Assembly: GCA_023623095.1 (NCBI GenBank) | Contig: JAMNXX010000256.1 | Span: forward strand, 1-12,062 | Length of the DNA stretch: 12,062 nt | Source of the DNA: Bacillota bacterium | GTDB lineage: Bacteria > Bacillota > Clostridia > Peptostreptococcales > Thermotaleaceae | Reading direction: 5' to 3' | Shown here: positions 1 through 7,080 of the stretch, in pieces | Position numbering within the stretch: position 1 is the first letter of the stretch | Layout: the number at the start of each line of letters is the position of its first letter | Position numbers and translations under genes: made by a program | Notes under the pieces: model-generated | The model's database searches: none | What the model saw: only the letters and a program-made list of their open reading frames with translations | Told to the model about the DNA's origin: nothing

Positions 1-2
1 TG

Positions 3-365
3 AATGACGTTCATGCAGAATTTTCTACAATACCTGAAGGAGAACGTGCTCCGCAAGCATCACAAACTCATGTTCATGAATTTTTAGGAAGTACAAAAAT
101 AGCCGGCCAGATTCCACACAATCATCGTTTTGCAGGTGTAACGAGTGAAGCGATTCCGCTTCCAAACGGGGATCATAAACATGCTTTGCTGACGAACACG
201 GATTTTGCGATTGGACATCTTCATGAAATTGGTGCGGAGACGGGTCCTGCCATACCGGTTTCTAATGGAAAACATGTCCATTTTGTTGAAACAATTACGA
301 CGATTAATCTTGGACATTCTCACGAAGCAGTCTTCGCTACCTTAATTGATGAGCCCCTTGAATAA
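3..365 (+). CDS. YmaF-family histidine-rich protein, 3' part
   Basis: An open frame enters from the left edge and ends at TAA 363-365, giving 120 visible residues; the start lies outside the window. The translation is built of about 20-residue units, each carrying a histidine pair: HVHEF, HNHRF, HKHA, HLHEI, HVHFV and HSHEA. Linking phrases such as RFAGVTSEAIP, TGPAIPV and the terminal FATLID are those of the YmaF family (first described in Bacillus). The function of that family is not established to my knowledge; the regular His-x-His spacing suggests metal binding, which is inference. No signal peptide or membrane segment can be judged because the N-terminus is missing. A minus-strand frame over the same bases is a shadow. 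Confidence 0.8.
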   Translation, partial: NDVHAEFSTIPEGERAPQASQTHVHEFLGSTKIAGQIPHNHRFAGVTSEAIPLPNGDHKHALLTNTDFAIGHLHEIGAETGPAIPVSNGKHVHFVETITTINLGHSHEAVFATLIDEPLE

Positions 366-391
366 TATTTTGGGCTGCTTCTACCGAAAAT

Positions 392-421
392 GCTAGAGCG
401 ACTTTGAAAAGTTGCTCTGGC
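392..421 (+). terminator. Hairpin downstream of the ymaF-like gene, possible weak terminator
   Basis: Arms 392-404 and 409-421 pair over 13 bp, including two G-T wobbles, around the loop TGAA. It starts 27 bases after the stop codon. No run of T follows on either strand, so it may be a processing or Rho-dependent end rather than a classical intrinsic terminator. The remaining bases between 366 and 519 show nothing else I can name. Confidence 0.45.
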
Positions 422-519
422 CTACATCATGATCGCGTGAATGTTAAATAGCACAAAGATAAATGAATAAAATGATTGGATTTTTATTTTAAGATAACGA
501 TATAGGCAACCAAAGCGGC

Positions 520-1557
520 TTATTTCAATTCCACAAGATCATATGTCCGGCTGCCCAACCCGATATTTTCAGCATACTGGAGCGTGTACCTGCCTTTTCG
601 GAATACTTTTCTGTTTTCTCTTTTATCCAGCATATCGAGGCAAGCCTGATCGATTGCTACCGGGTCTGTGGAGGCCAAGATACCGATATCCTTTGCGATG
701 GGACGCATGGAAAGCCCGACACAATCGCAATTCCTTGTGATATTCAAAGCAAATGTGATATAAATATTTTCTTTTCCCTTTGCGGCTGCATATGCGTATT
801 CTGCCAGCTTTTCTTCAAATCTCTTTGTAATAAAAGAGGCAATCCAATTGCTGAATATAGCCTTATAAGGGCAGGCAGCCATACAGGCAGCGCAGCCGAC
901 ACATTTATTTTTATCGATTCTTGCTCTTTTTCCAACGAGGATCGCCCCTTCCGGGCAATTTGCAGCGCATGCCTTGCAAGCCCTACATTTGATGATGTTG
1001 ATTTTAGGTATAGAATTTGAATGTTGCTCCAGTTTTCCGCCTTTGGAAGCGCAGCCCATCGCCAATTGCTTGATTGCCCCTCCGAAGCCGGCTAACATAT
1101 GTCCTTTAAAATGGCTGAGAACGATCAGCTGCTTTTCTTCAGCAATGGATCTGGCAATTTTGCAATGGGTAAAATTTTTTTTATTGATTTCTACGAGAAC
1201 ATAGTCTTCTCCATATTCTCCATCCCCTATAAGAACGGGGACTCTTGTAAAACCATGTTCTTTTGCCAATTTTAGATGATTCTGCATCGTATTTCTCTGT
1301 CCCCTATAGAGGACGTTTGTTTCAATGAAAGCTGTGCGGATCTTTTTTTCCTCTAAATAATCGATAATGCCGTCAAAATTTTTTGGCTCGATAAATGTTT
1401 TATTTCCTTTCTCTCCGATATGAACTTTTAAAGGGATGAATGAATGCAATTTTATTTCTTCTTTTTCCACGATCATTTTCAGCAATTCAGCAGCCGCAGC
1501 ATTGACTTCCTTCGTTTTAGAATAAGAATCAACAGGTTTAAAATAGACGTTTGGCAT
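520..1557 (-). CDS. DUF362 domain protein with two [4Fe-4S] ferredoxin clusters
   Basis: The predicted protein has 345 residues. I chose the ATG at 1555-1557 because GGAGGG (1563-1568 on the minus strand) sits 5 bases upstream; an in-frame ATG 19 codons earlier lacks such a site. Residues about 30-185 match DUF362, including the conserved stretch SHFKGHMLAGFGGAIKQLA (148-166) and, near the end, DPVAID (298-303). Inserted between is a ferredoxin module with C191-C194-C197-C201 and C219-C222-C225-C229, the classic spacing for two [4Fe-4S] clusters. There is an extra NCDC at 276-279. No signal peptide or membrane helix is seen, so it should be cytoplasmic. Members of this family are widespread in anaerobes and mostly uncharacterised; an electron-transfer role is inferred from the clusters. 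It is transcribed away from the dehydrogenase cluster and appears monocistronic. Confidence 0.88.
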   Translation of the reverse strand: MPNVYFKPVDSYSKTKEVNAAAAELLKMIVEKEEIKLHSFIPLKVHIGEKGNKTFIEPKNFDGIIDYLEEKKIRTAFIETNVLYRGQRNTMQNHLKLAKEHGFTRVPVLIGDGEYGEDYVLVEINKKNFTHCKIARSIAEEKQLIVLSHFKGHMLAGFGGAIKQLAMGCASKGGKLEQHSNSIPKINIIKCRACKACAANCPEGAILVGKRARIDKNKCVGCAACMAACPYKAIFSNWIASFITKRFEEKLAEYAYAAAKGKENIYITFALNITRNCDCVGLSMRPIAKDIGILASTDPVAIDQACLDMLDKRENRKVFRKGRYTLQYAENIGLGSRTYDLVELK

Positions 1558-1632
1558 AAATACCCTCCGTTTATTCAATTTCTCATGATGAAGGAGCGCT
1601 TTTTTTATTATCAAAATAATCTTCCTACAAGG

Positions 1633-1661
1633 ATGATATTCTTATGGACAAATCAGATCAA
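1633..1661 (-). promoter_or_regulatory. Sigma-A type promoter for the DUF362 gene
   Basis: Read on the minus strand, TTGATC (1661-1656) and TATCAT (1638-1633) are separated by 17 bases, close to the housekeeping consensus. The inferred start site near 1626 gives a leader of about 70 bases before the ATG at 1557. The paired inverted repeats at 1684-1759 lie just upstream and could hold an operator. Confidence 0.6.
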
Positions 1662-1683
1662 GGGTTTAGCGAAGAGAAAAGAA

Positions 1684-1726
1684 GAAAATATTTCAGTAAA
1701 AAGGCTGTATACACTGAAATATTTTC
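1684..1726. repeat. Perfect 14-bp inverted repeat (first of an overlapping pair)
   Basis: GAAAATATTTCAGT at 1684-1697 is exactly complementary to ACTGAAATATTTTC at 1713-1726, with a 15-base spacer. No T-run follows, so this is not an obvious terminator. It lies upstream of the DUF362 promoter and in the gap before the SDR gene. Its right arm shares six bases (1721-1726) with the next inverted repeat. Confidence 0.8.
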
Positions 1727-1759
1727 AAAAATGACAACCAGATTATCATTTTTGAAAAT
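1721..1759. repeat. Perfect 14-bp inverted repeat (second of an overlapping pair)
   Basis: ATTTTCAAAAATGA at 1721-1734 is exactly complementary to TCATTTTTGAAAAT at 1746-1759, with an 11-base spacer. Its left arm overlaps the right arm of the preceding repeat, so in single-stranded form the two hairpins cannot both form completely. The core TTTT(C/G)AAAA occurs at 1722-1730, 1750-1758 and again at 1769-1777. Confidence 0.8.
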
Positions 1760-1997
1760 GATTTAATATTTTGAAAACATGTGCATTTCAATCGGAAGGG
1801 AAGAAAGGATTCATAATTTTCTTATCGATTATTCTCAAATTTGATACTTTTTTATTGAAAAGGCGCCTTTTTCCGATAAAAACAGGAAGGAGGCTTTTGT
1901 TCGTAGGGCGCCGGGATGGAGGATAACGGGGAAAATACCTAACATTGGTATGGATTTTGCAAGTCTTATACAAAAATGGGCAAAAGGAGGGGTTTGC

Positions 1998-2795
1998 TTG
2001 AAAAAGGCAGGACGATTTGAGAACAAAGTAGCTTTTGTGACAGGGGTAGCAGGAGAGCACGGGATGGGATTTGCTGTTGCAAAAGCATTGGCAGAAGAAG
2101 GAGCATCATTGGGGATTGTAGATGTATCGGAGAGAGTCCATGATCGGGCGAAAGATCTGAGTGCAATGGGGTATGAAGTGATGTCTTTTGCTGCAGATCT
2201 GACAGTTCGAAAGGATGTAGAACAGATTGCAGAAAAAATGATAAAGGCTTACGGGAGGGTTGATGTTCTTGCAAACGTAGCGGGAATGGCCTTTTTTGGA
2301 AGGGATGAGATTTTTAAAGATGTGGTCGATCTGACGGAAGAAGAATGGGATTTTAGCATCAATATCAATTTAAAATCGACATTTAACTGCATCAAAGCTT
2401 TTCTTCCTCATATGATCAAGAATCAGTATGGGCGGATCGTAAACGTATCCTCTGTAACAGGCCCTTTGGTTGCAAATCCGGGAGAATCTCCTTATTGTGC
2501 AGCCAAGGCAGCGATCTTAGGATTGACGAGGGCGTTGGCACTGGAAGTGGGGAAAAAGGGGATTCTCGTCAATGCGGTGGCACCCGGCTGGATCAAAACC
2601 GGAGCGAGTACAGAGGGAGAGATTGCAGGAGGAGCGAATACTGCTTTGGGAAGACCCGGAACTCCTGATGAGGTGGCGAAGCTCATTCGGTTTTTGGCCT
2701 CTGACGAGGCGAGCTATATTACCGGCCAACTGATTGTAATCGATGGGGGAAATATCATTCAAGAGTATAAAGGGCCAAGCGAATTGTATTATTAA
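1998..2795 (+). CDS. Short-chain dehydrogenase/reductase (classical SDR)
   Basis: The predicted protein has 265 residues. I chose the TTG at 1998-2000 because AAAAGGAGGGG (1982-1992) ends 5 bases before it; the ATG at 1950 has no ribosome site. The fold is a classical Rossmann SDR. The nucleotide loop TGVAGEHGMG (15-24) is a slightly lengthened TGxxxGxG; NVAG stands at 93-96; catalytic residues are N124, S152, Y166 and K170 (YCAAK); PG follows at 197-198; and ITGQ...DGG stands near the C-terminus. D42 at the end of strand beta-2 favours NAD(H) over NADP(H) by the usual family rule. The likely reaction is a reversible alcohol/carbonyl conversion in the cytoplasm; the substrate cannot be read from sequence. 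It opens the cluster with the glycine-dehydrogenase-like genes, 100 bases ahead of the first of them. Confidence 0.9.
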   Translation: MKKAGRFENKVAFVTGVAGEHGMGFAVAKALAEEGASLGIVDVSERVHDRAKDLSAMGYEVMSFAADLTVRKDVEQIAEKMIKAYGRVDVLANVAGMAFFGRDEIFKDVVDLTEEEWDFSININLKSTFNCIKAFLPHMIKNQYGRIVNVSSVTGPLVANPGESPYCAAKAAILGLTRALALEVGKKGILVNAVAPGWIKTGASTEGEIAGGANTALGRPGTPDEVAKLIRFLASDEASYITGQLIVIDGGNIIQEYKGPSELYY

Positions 2796-2833
2796 AATAC
2801 ATGGATAAAACAAAGATGAAGAGAAAGGTGCCC

Positions 2834-2863
2834 TTGAAGAATACTTTATTGCATTATTACAAT
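2834..2863 (+). promoter_or_regulatory. Weak internal promoter candidate
   Basis: TTGAAG (2834-2839) and TACAAT (2858-2863) are 18 bases apart in the 100-base gap between the SDR and GcvPA-like genes. The match is modest in AT-rich DNA. It could allow the P-protein genes to be expressed without the SDR, but read-through from upstream is equally likely. Confidence 0.25.
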
Positions 2864-2895
2864 ATGCGAATAAAATCTATGAAAGGAGACTGGAT

Positions 2896-4299
2896 ATGGA
2901 GAAAAAAGCATTTGTGCATCCCTATATTCCCAATTCAGTGCCGGAAGTAAGGGAAGAAATGCTGAAGGCAATAGGGGTAGAAAGCGTTGAGGAGCTCTAC
3001 GCGGAAATACCCGATCACCTGCGGTTTAAGGGGAAAATGAATTTGCCGGAAGCGATTCCTTCTGAATATGAGTTAAAAAGGCATGTGGAAGGGATCTTAT
3101 CGAAAAATACAACATGCAAGGAATATCTGAATTTTCTCGGAGCAGGCTGCTGGCAACATTATGTACCGGCGGTTGTAGATGAGATCGTCAACCGATCCGA
3201 ATTTTTGACCGCATATTGTGGAGGAACCTATTCAGATTTGGGAAAATTTCAAGCTAGATTTGAATTTTACAGTTTGATGGGGGAATTATTGAATCTGGAT
3301 GTGGTCAGCGAACCTACTTATGATTGGGGGACTGCCGCAGGATTGTCTTTGCGCATGGCTTCCAGGATTACAGGGCGTAATGAGGTTTTGGTTCCGAAAA
3401 TCATCGATGGGGATCGGTTATCGATCATCAAGAATCTCTGCCAGCCGGAGACGATGTCGCATCACATTGCCGTTCGATTTGTCGACTATCGCAAAGAAAG
3501 CGGATTGCTGGATATAGAGGATTTAAAGAGAAAGATTTCCTCTAAGACGGCAGCGGTCTATATCGAAAATCCTACTTATCTTGGCTGCATTGAAAATCAA
3601 GTAGAAGAAATATCCAGGATCGCAAAGGAAAATGGCGCATTGTTCATCGTAGGGGTTGATCCGATTTCCCTTGGGATTCTGGTACCGCCCGGAGATTATG
3701 GTGCCGATATTGTATGCGGAGATATTCAACCTTTGGGGATGCATATTCTTTGCGGGGGAGGGCAATCCGGATTTATTGCATTTCGGGATGAAGAAATTTA
3801 TGCGGCAGAATGTCCGCTGGCCTTGTACAGCATCGCCCACACCGATCAAGAAGGACAGTATGGTTATGTAGAGGTATTGGCAGAAAGGACTTCCTATGGA
3901 TTAAGGGATAAAGGGAAGGATTGGGTCGGAACGGCATCGGGATTATGGACGATTGGTGCAGCCGTATATTTATCGTTGATGGGACCTCAGGGGATGCGAG
4001 AAGTAGGAGAAACCATCATCCAAAATGCCAATTATGCGAAGAAATTGATCGGTGAAATCGATGGAATAAAGACGCTTTTTGACAGCACATTCAAAGAATT
4101 TGTGATTAATTTTGACGGCGTCGGCAAAACGGTAAAAGAGATCAATCAAGCATTGGAAGAATATCAGATATTTGGTGGAAAAGATTTAAGCAAGGAATTT
4201 CCTGAGTTTGGAAACAGCGCATTATATTGCGTAACCGAAATTCACTCAAAATCAGATATTCACAAGTTGGTGAGTGCATTGAAGGAGGTCGTGAAATGA
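2896..4299 (+). CDS. Divergent glycine dehydrogenase (decarboxylating) subunit 1-like protein
   Basis: This 467-residue protein has the length of GcvPA, the N-terminal half of a two-subunit glycine decarboxylase (P-protein). The start ATG follows AAAGGAG. Recognisable family stretches are HPYIPN near the start, NFLGAGCWQHYVPAVVDE (79-96), RSEFLTAY (100-107), DPISLGILVPPGDYGADIV (255-273) and GGGQSGFIAF (287-296). True GcvPA proteins carry, as I recall them, a TAYTPYQPEISQG stretch and the signature HIRREKATSNICT. Here the corresponding regions read TAYCGGTYSDLGKFQ (105-119) and RTSYGLRDKGKDWVGTASGL (331-350). The fold and pairing with the next protein are clear; activity on glycine is doubtful. 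The stop overlaps the next start as ATGA, so translation is probably coupled. A different amino-acid substrate is inferred. Confidence 0.85.
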   Translation: MEKKAFVHPYIPNSVPEVREEMLKAIGVESVEELYAEIPDHLRFKGKMNLPEAIPSEYELKRHVEGILSKNTTCKEYLNFLGAGCWQHYVPAVVDEIVNRSEFLTAYCGGTYSDLGKFQARFEFYSLMGELLNLDVVSEPTYDWGTAAGLSLRMASRITGRNEVLVPKIIDGDRLSIIKNLCQPETMSHHIAVRFVDYRKESGLLDIEDLKRKISSKTAAVYIENPTYLGCIENQVEEISRIAKENGALFIVGVDPISLGILVPPGDYGADIVCGDIQPLGMHILCGGGQSGFIAFRDEEIYAAECPLALYSIAHTDQEGQYGYVEVLAERTSYGLRDKGKDWVGTASGLWTIGAAVYLSLMGPQGMREVGETIIQNANYAKKLIGEIDGIKTLFDSTFKEFVINFDGVGKTVKEINQALEEYQIFGGKDLSKEFPEFGNSALYCVTEIHSKSDIHKLVSALKEVVK

Positions 4300-5861
4300 A
4301 AGATATAAAGCTGAAAAGATATCATGGTGCTTCCTGGGCTGAGCCGCTGATAATGGAATTAGGAAGAAAAGGGGAGCGAGGCATCATCCCTCCGAAAGCC
4401 GATCAGGAAGTCAGAGATACCGTAGGGGAAGCGAGCAGCCTGATCCCTTCTAATATGCAGAGAAAAGAAGATGCAAATCTTCCGGAAGTTTCCCAATATC
4501 ACGTGCTGCAGCATTATCTCCGTCTTTCTCAGGAAACGATGGGAATGGAAACGGGGATTGATATCGGAGAAGGTACTTGTACCATGAAATACAGCCCGAA
4601 AATGCATGAACAACTTGTGCGCTCGGATAAGATGGCAGCGCTTCATCCGCTGCAGCCGGAGGAGCATTTGCAAGGGATTTTAGAGATCACCTATCAATTA
4701 GAGCAATTTCTGAAAGAAATTTCCGGCATGCATCGATTTAGTTTTCAACCGGGAGGTGGTTCTCATGCGGTATATACAAATGCTTGCGTTATGAGAAAAT
4801 ACCATGAATCCCGAGGGGAATTAGAACAGCGGGATGAAGTCATTACGACGATCTTTTCCCATCCTTGCGATGCAGCAACACCGGCCACAGCAGGATTTAA
4901 AGTGATCACCGTTATGCCTGATGCCAATGGTTATCCGGATTTGGATGCATTAAAGGCAGTCGTATCCGAGCGTACAGCCGGGATCATGTTCACGAATCCG
5001 GAGGATACCGGAATCTATAATCCGAGAGTGGCAGAATATGTAAAGGTCGTTCATGATGCAGGCGGTTTATGTTTTTACGATCAAGCCAATGCCAACGGCA
5101 TTTTAGGGATCGCCAGGGCATTTGATGCAGGGTTTGATGCATGTCATTTCAACCTACATAAAACATTCTCATCTCCTCATGGTTGTGAGGGGCCGGCCGG
5201 CGGGGCTTACGGAGTCAGAGAGGAATTGGCACCCTTTCTACCGGTACCCCTTGTGGATTTTGACGGAGAAAAATATTTTCTTGATTATGATAGGCCACTC
5301 AGCATTGGAAAGATAAGAAGCTTTTTAGGTAATTTGGAATGCGTTATGAGAGCTTATGCATGGATTATGAGCTTGGGAGCGGATGGACTGCGTACAGTGG
5401 CAGAAACGTCTGTATTGAATAACAATTATCTCGATAAGCTTCTCATGGAAATCAAGGGAGTCAGCAGGCCCTATGCGGAAGGGAAAAGGAGATTGGAGCA
5501 GGTGCGCTATAGCTTAGAGCAGCTGAAAGAAGAAACAGGAGTGGGCACGGAGGATGTCCGTAACCGAATTATTGATTTTGGAATCCAAGGATATTGGATG
5601 AGCCACCACCCGTGGATCGTTGCCGAGCCATTTACACCGGAACCTTGTGAGACTTATTCTAAGGCAGATTGCGACTATTGGGCAGCGGCGATCCATCAGG
5701 CGGTGAAGGAAGCCTATGAAAATCCTGAATTTGTTATGAATGCTCCCTATAATCAAGCGATTGGCAAGATAAAAGATCCATCGGTTGCAGAAGACCCAAA
5801 TAAATGGGCCATGACGTGGAGAGCGTATCAGAAAAAATATAGAAAGAAAGAGCGTGAATGA
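4296..5861 (+). CDS. Divergent glycine dehydrogenase subunit 2-like, PLP-binding protein
   Basis: The predicted protein has 521 residues from the ATG at 4296-4298, which has GGAGG at 4284-4288 and overlaps the previous stop by ATGA; an in-frame ATG 23 codons earlier lies inside the upstream gene. It matches GcvPB, the PLP-carrying half of the P-protein. GEGTCTMKYSP (91-101) resembles the family's GSCTMKYNP, and NLHKTFSSPHG (286-296) holds the PLP lysine K289. LAPFLPVP (311-318) and LDYDRPLSIGKIRSF (329-343) are also family stretches. Departures include SHPCDAATPATAG (188-200) for the usual SAHGTNPASAA, DQANANGIL for DGANLNAIL, and RLEQVRYSLEQL (399-410) where HEFVLS is expected. A PLP decarboxylase or transfer chemistry on an amino acid is likely; glycine with H-protein is not assured, since no gcvH or gcvT lies in this window. 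Confidence 0.87.
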   Translation: MKDIKLKRYHGASWAEPLIMELGRKGERGIIPPKADQEVRDTVGEASSLIPSNMQRKEDANLPEVSQYHVLQHYLRLSQETMGMETGIDIGEGTCTMKYSPKMHEQLVRSDKMAALHPLQPEEHLQGILEITYQLEQFLKEISGMHRFSFQPGGGSHAVYTNACVMRKYHESRGELEQRDEVITTIFSHPCDAATPATAGFKVITVMPDANGYPDLDALKAVVSERTAGIMFTNPEDTGIYNPRVAEYVKVVHDAGGLCFYDQANANGILGIARAFDAGFDACHFNLHKTFSSPHGCEGPAGGAYGVREELAPFLPVPLVDFDGEKYFLDYDRPLSIGKIRSFLGNLECVMRAYAWIMSLGADGLRTVAETSVLNNNYLDKLLMEIKGVSRPYAEGKRRLEQVRYSLEQLKEETGVGTEDVRNRIIDFGIQGYWMSHHPWIVAEPFTPEPCETYSKADCDYWAAAIHQAVKEAYENPEFVMNAPYNQAIGKIKDPSVAEDPNKWAMTWRAYQKKYRKKERE

Positions 5862-6982
5862 TGAAGAAAAATCTCGGTCTTATCGTCAATCCGATTGCAG
5901 GCATGGGGGGAAAAGTCGGTCTGAAAGGGAGCGACGGAAAAGAAATACTGCAGAAGGCCATTTCGCTGGGGGCAGTCCCTCAATCTCCCGCCCGTGCGAT
6001 TTTAGCATTAGAAAAATTAAAGCCGATCCGAGATCGGATTCAAATCATTACCTATCCGGGTCAGATGGGAGAAAACGAGGCAAAATCACTGGGATTTCAT
6101 ACGCAAGTGATCGGAAGCATCGTAGAGGGACAAACCACACCGGAGGATACGGAAAATGCTGCAAAGGAGATGCTGAAGCGAAAAGTGGATTTGATTTTAT
6201 TTGCAGGTGGGGATGGAACGGCGCGCAATCTATACAATGCGGTAGGAGATCAGATCCCTGTACTGGGGATTCCTGCAGGAGTGAAGATCCATTCGGGGGT
6301 ATATGCCAATACCCCTGCCAATGCAGGAAACTTGGCAGCGAAGTTTTTGTCAGAGGACAGAAAGATACGATTGAAGGAAGCAGAAGTGATGGATATCGAT
6401 GAAGAAGCTTTTAGGCAGGATCGGGTTTCGGCTCGGTTGTATGGATATATGAAAATCCCTTTTGAAAGAAATCTTGTTCAAAGTGCGAAGGCCGGAAGCG
6501 CACCGGGAGAAGCGGCTTCCGTGGAATCGATTGCATCCCATGTGGTACAAAATATGGAGAAAGATTGCCTCTATATTATCGGTCCCGGCACAACAACAAG
6601 AGGGATTATGGAAATGCTCGGCTTGCCGAACACATTGCTGGGAGTTGATGTGGTTTGCAACAAGCAGCTCGTCGCTTCCGACGCCAATGAGGAAATGCTG
6701 CTGAAGATAGTAGATGGAAGAAAGGCAAAGATCGTGGTGACGATCATCGGAGGACAGGGATATATATTTGGAAGGGGCAATCAGCAGATCAGCCACAAAG
6801 TGCTCCGCTCCGTAGGGATAGAAAATATATTGGTGATATCTACGGAGAGCAAGTTGTTAGGCTTAAAAGGGAGCCCTCTTTTAGTCGATACAGGCGATCT
6901 GGAGATGGATAAAAAATTAGCGGGATATAAAAAGGTGATTACCGGTTTGAATAAATATATTGCTTATAAGGTAGCATATTGA
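5858..6982 (+). CDS. ATP-NAD kinase-like protein, AcoX/COG3199 type
   Basis: The protein has 374 residues, or 373 if the second of two adjacent ATGs (5861) is used. The first ATG overlaps the upstream stop as ATGA, so translation is coupled, and the ribosome site is weak. The diacylglycerol-kinase/NAD-kinase fold is shown by NPIAGMGG (11-18) and the nucleotide motif FAGGDGTARN (115-124). VLGIPAGVKIHSGVYA (135-150) and IIGPGTTTRGIMEMLGLPNTLLG (240-262, in parts) are typical of the AcoX/COG3199 family. These are predicted ATP- or polyphosphate-dependent NAD kinases; AcoX itself is encoded in acetoin operons and its exact role is unsettled. In this cluster it might supply NADP(H) or phosphorylate another small metabolite. 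No membrane segment is seen. Confidence 0.85.
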   Translation: MMKKNLGLIVNPIAGMGGKVGLKGSDGKEILQKAISLGAVPQSPARAILALEKLKPIRDRIQIITYPGQMGENEAKSLGFHTQVIGSIVEGQTTPEDTENAAKEMLKRKVDLILFAGGDGTARNLYNAVGDQIPVLGIPAGVKIHSGVYANTPANAGNLAAKFLSEDRKIRLKEAEVMDIDEEAFRQDRVSARLYGYMKIPFERNLVQSAKAGSAPGEAASVESIASHVVQNMEKDCLYIIGPGTTTRGIMEMLGLPNTLLGVDVVCNKQLVASDANEEMLLKIVDGRKAKIVVTIIGGQGYIFGRGNQQISHKVLRSVGIENILVISTESKLLGLKGSPLLVDTGDLEMDKKLAGYKKVITGLNKYIAYKVAY

Positions 6983-7016
6983 GTTTTTAGTTTTTATTTG
7001 ATGGAACAACAAGAGG

Positions 7017-7080
7017 GGAAGCTGAATAAGCTATATTAATAAAGATATGGAGGGAACCCGATGAATGGTATTCAGCTTCC
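7017..7080 (+). repeat. Perfect 12-bp inverted repeat bracketing a ribosome site and start codon
   Basis: GGAAGCTGAATA (7017-7028) is exactly complementary to TATTCAGCTTCC (7069-7080). The 40-base interval holds the ribosome site GGAGGG (7049-7054) and the ATG at 7061, and the right arm lies inside codons 3-7 of the gene. In mRNA this would put the initiation region in the loop of a long hairpin; in DNA the arms could be a split operator. Confidence 0.7.

Larger units (their letters stand above)
1558..1997. other. Divergent intergenic region, DUF362 gene / SDR gene
   Basis: This 440-base gap holds the DUF362 promoter (1633-1661), the two overlapping inverted repeats (1684-1759), the third TTTTGAAAA copy (1769-1777), and a 14-bp palindrome AAAAGGCGCCTTTT at 1858-1871. 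GGCGCC recurs at 1907-1912. I could not pick out a convincing -35/-10 pair for the SDR operon, and no riboswitch class that I know matches the 1860-1997 leader. Confidence 0.6.

Noticed and set aside
1858..1871. AAAAGGCGCCTTTT as a terminator
   Set aside because: The usable stem is only about 5 bp with a GCGC loop, and it stands before, not after, the nearest plus-strand gene.
1950..1997. Sixteen-codon N-terminal extension of the SDR from ATG 1950
   Set aside because: There is no ribosome site before that ATG, whereas AAAAGGAGGGG precedes the TTG at 1998 at ideal distance; classical SDRs start close to the first beta strand.
2896..5861. Ordinary glycine cleavage operon (gcvPA-gcvPB)
   Set aside because: Lengths and scaffold fit, but signature blocks are missing in both subunits and no gcvT, gcvH or lipoamide dehydrogenase gene is adjacent, so I did not assign the gcv symbols.
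5854..6402. 182-residue plus-strand open frame inside the NAD-kinase-like gene
   Set aside because: It is an alternate frame of a well-supported gene, low in hydrophobic residues and rich in R, S and G, with no recognisable motif.
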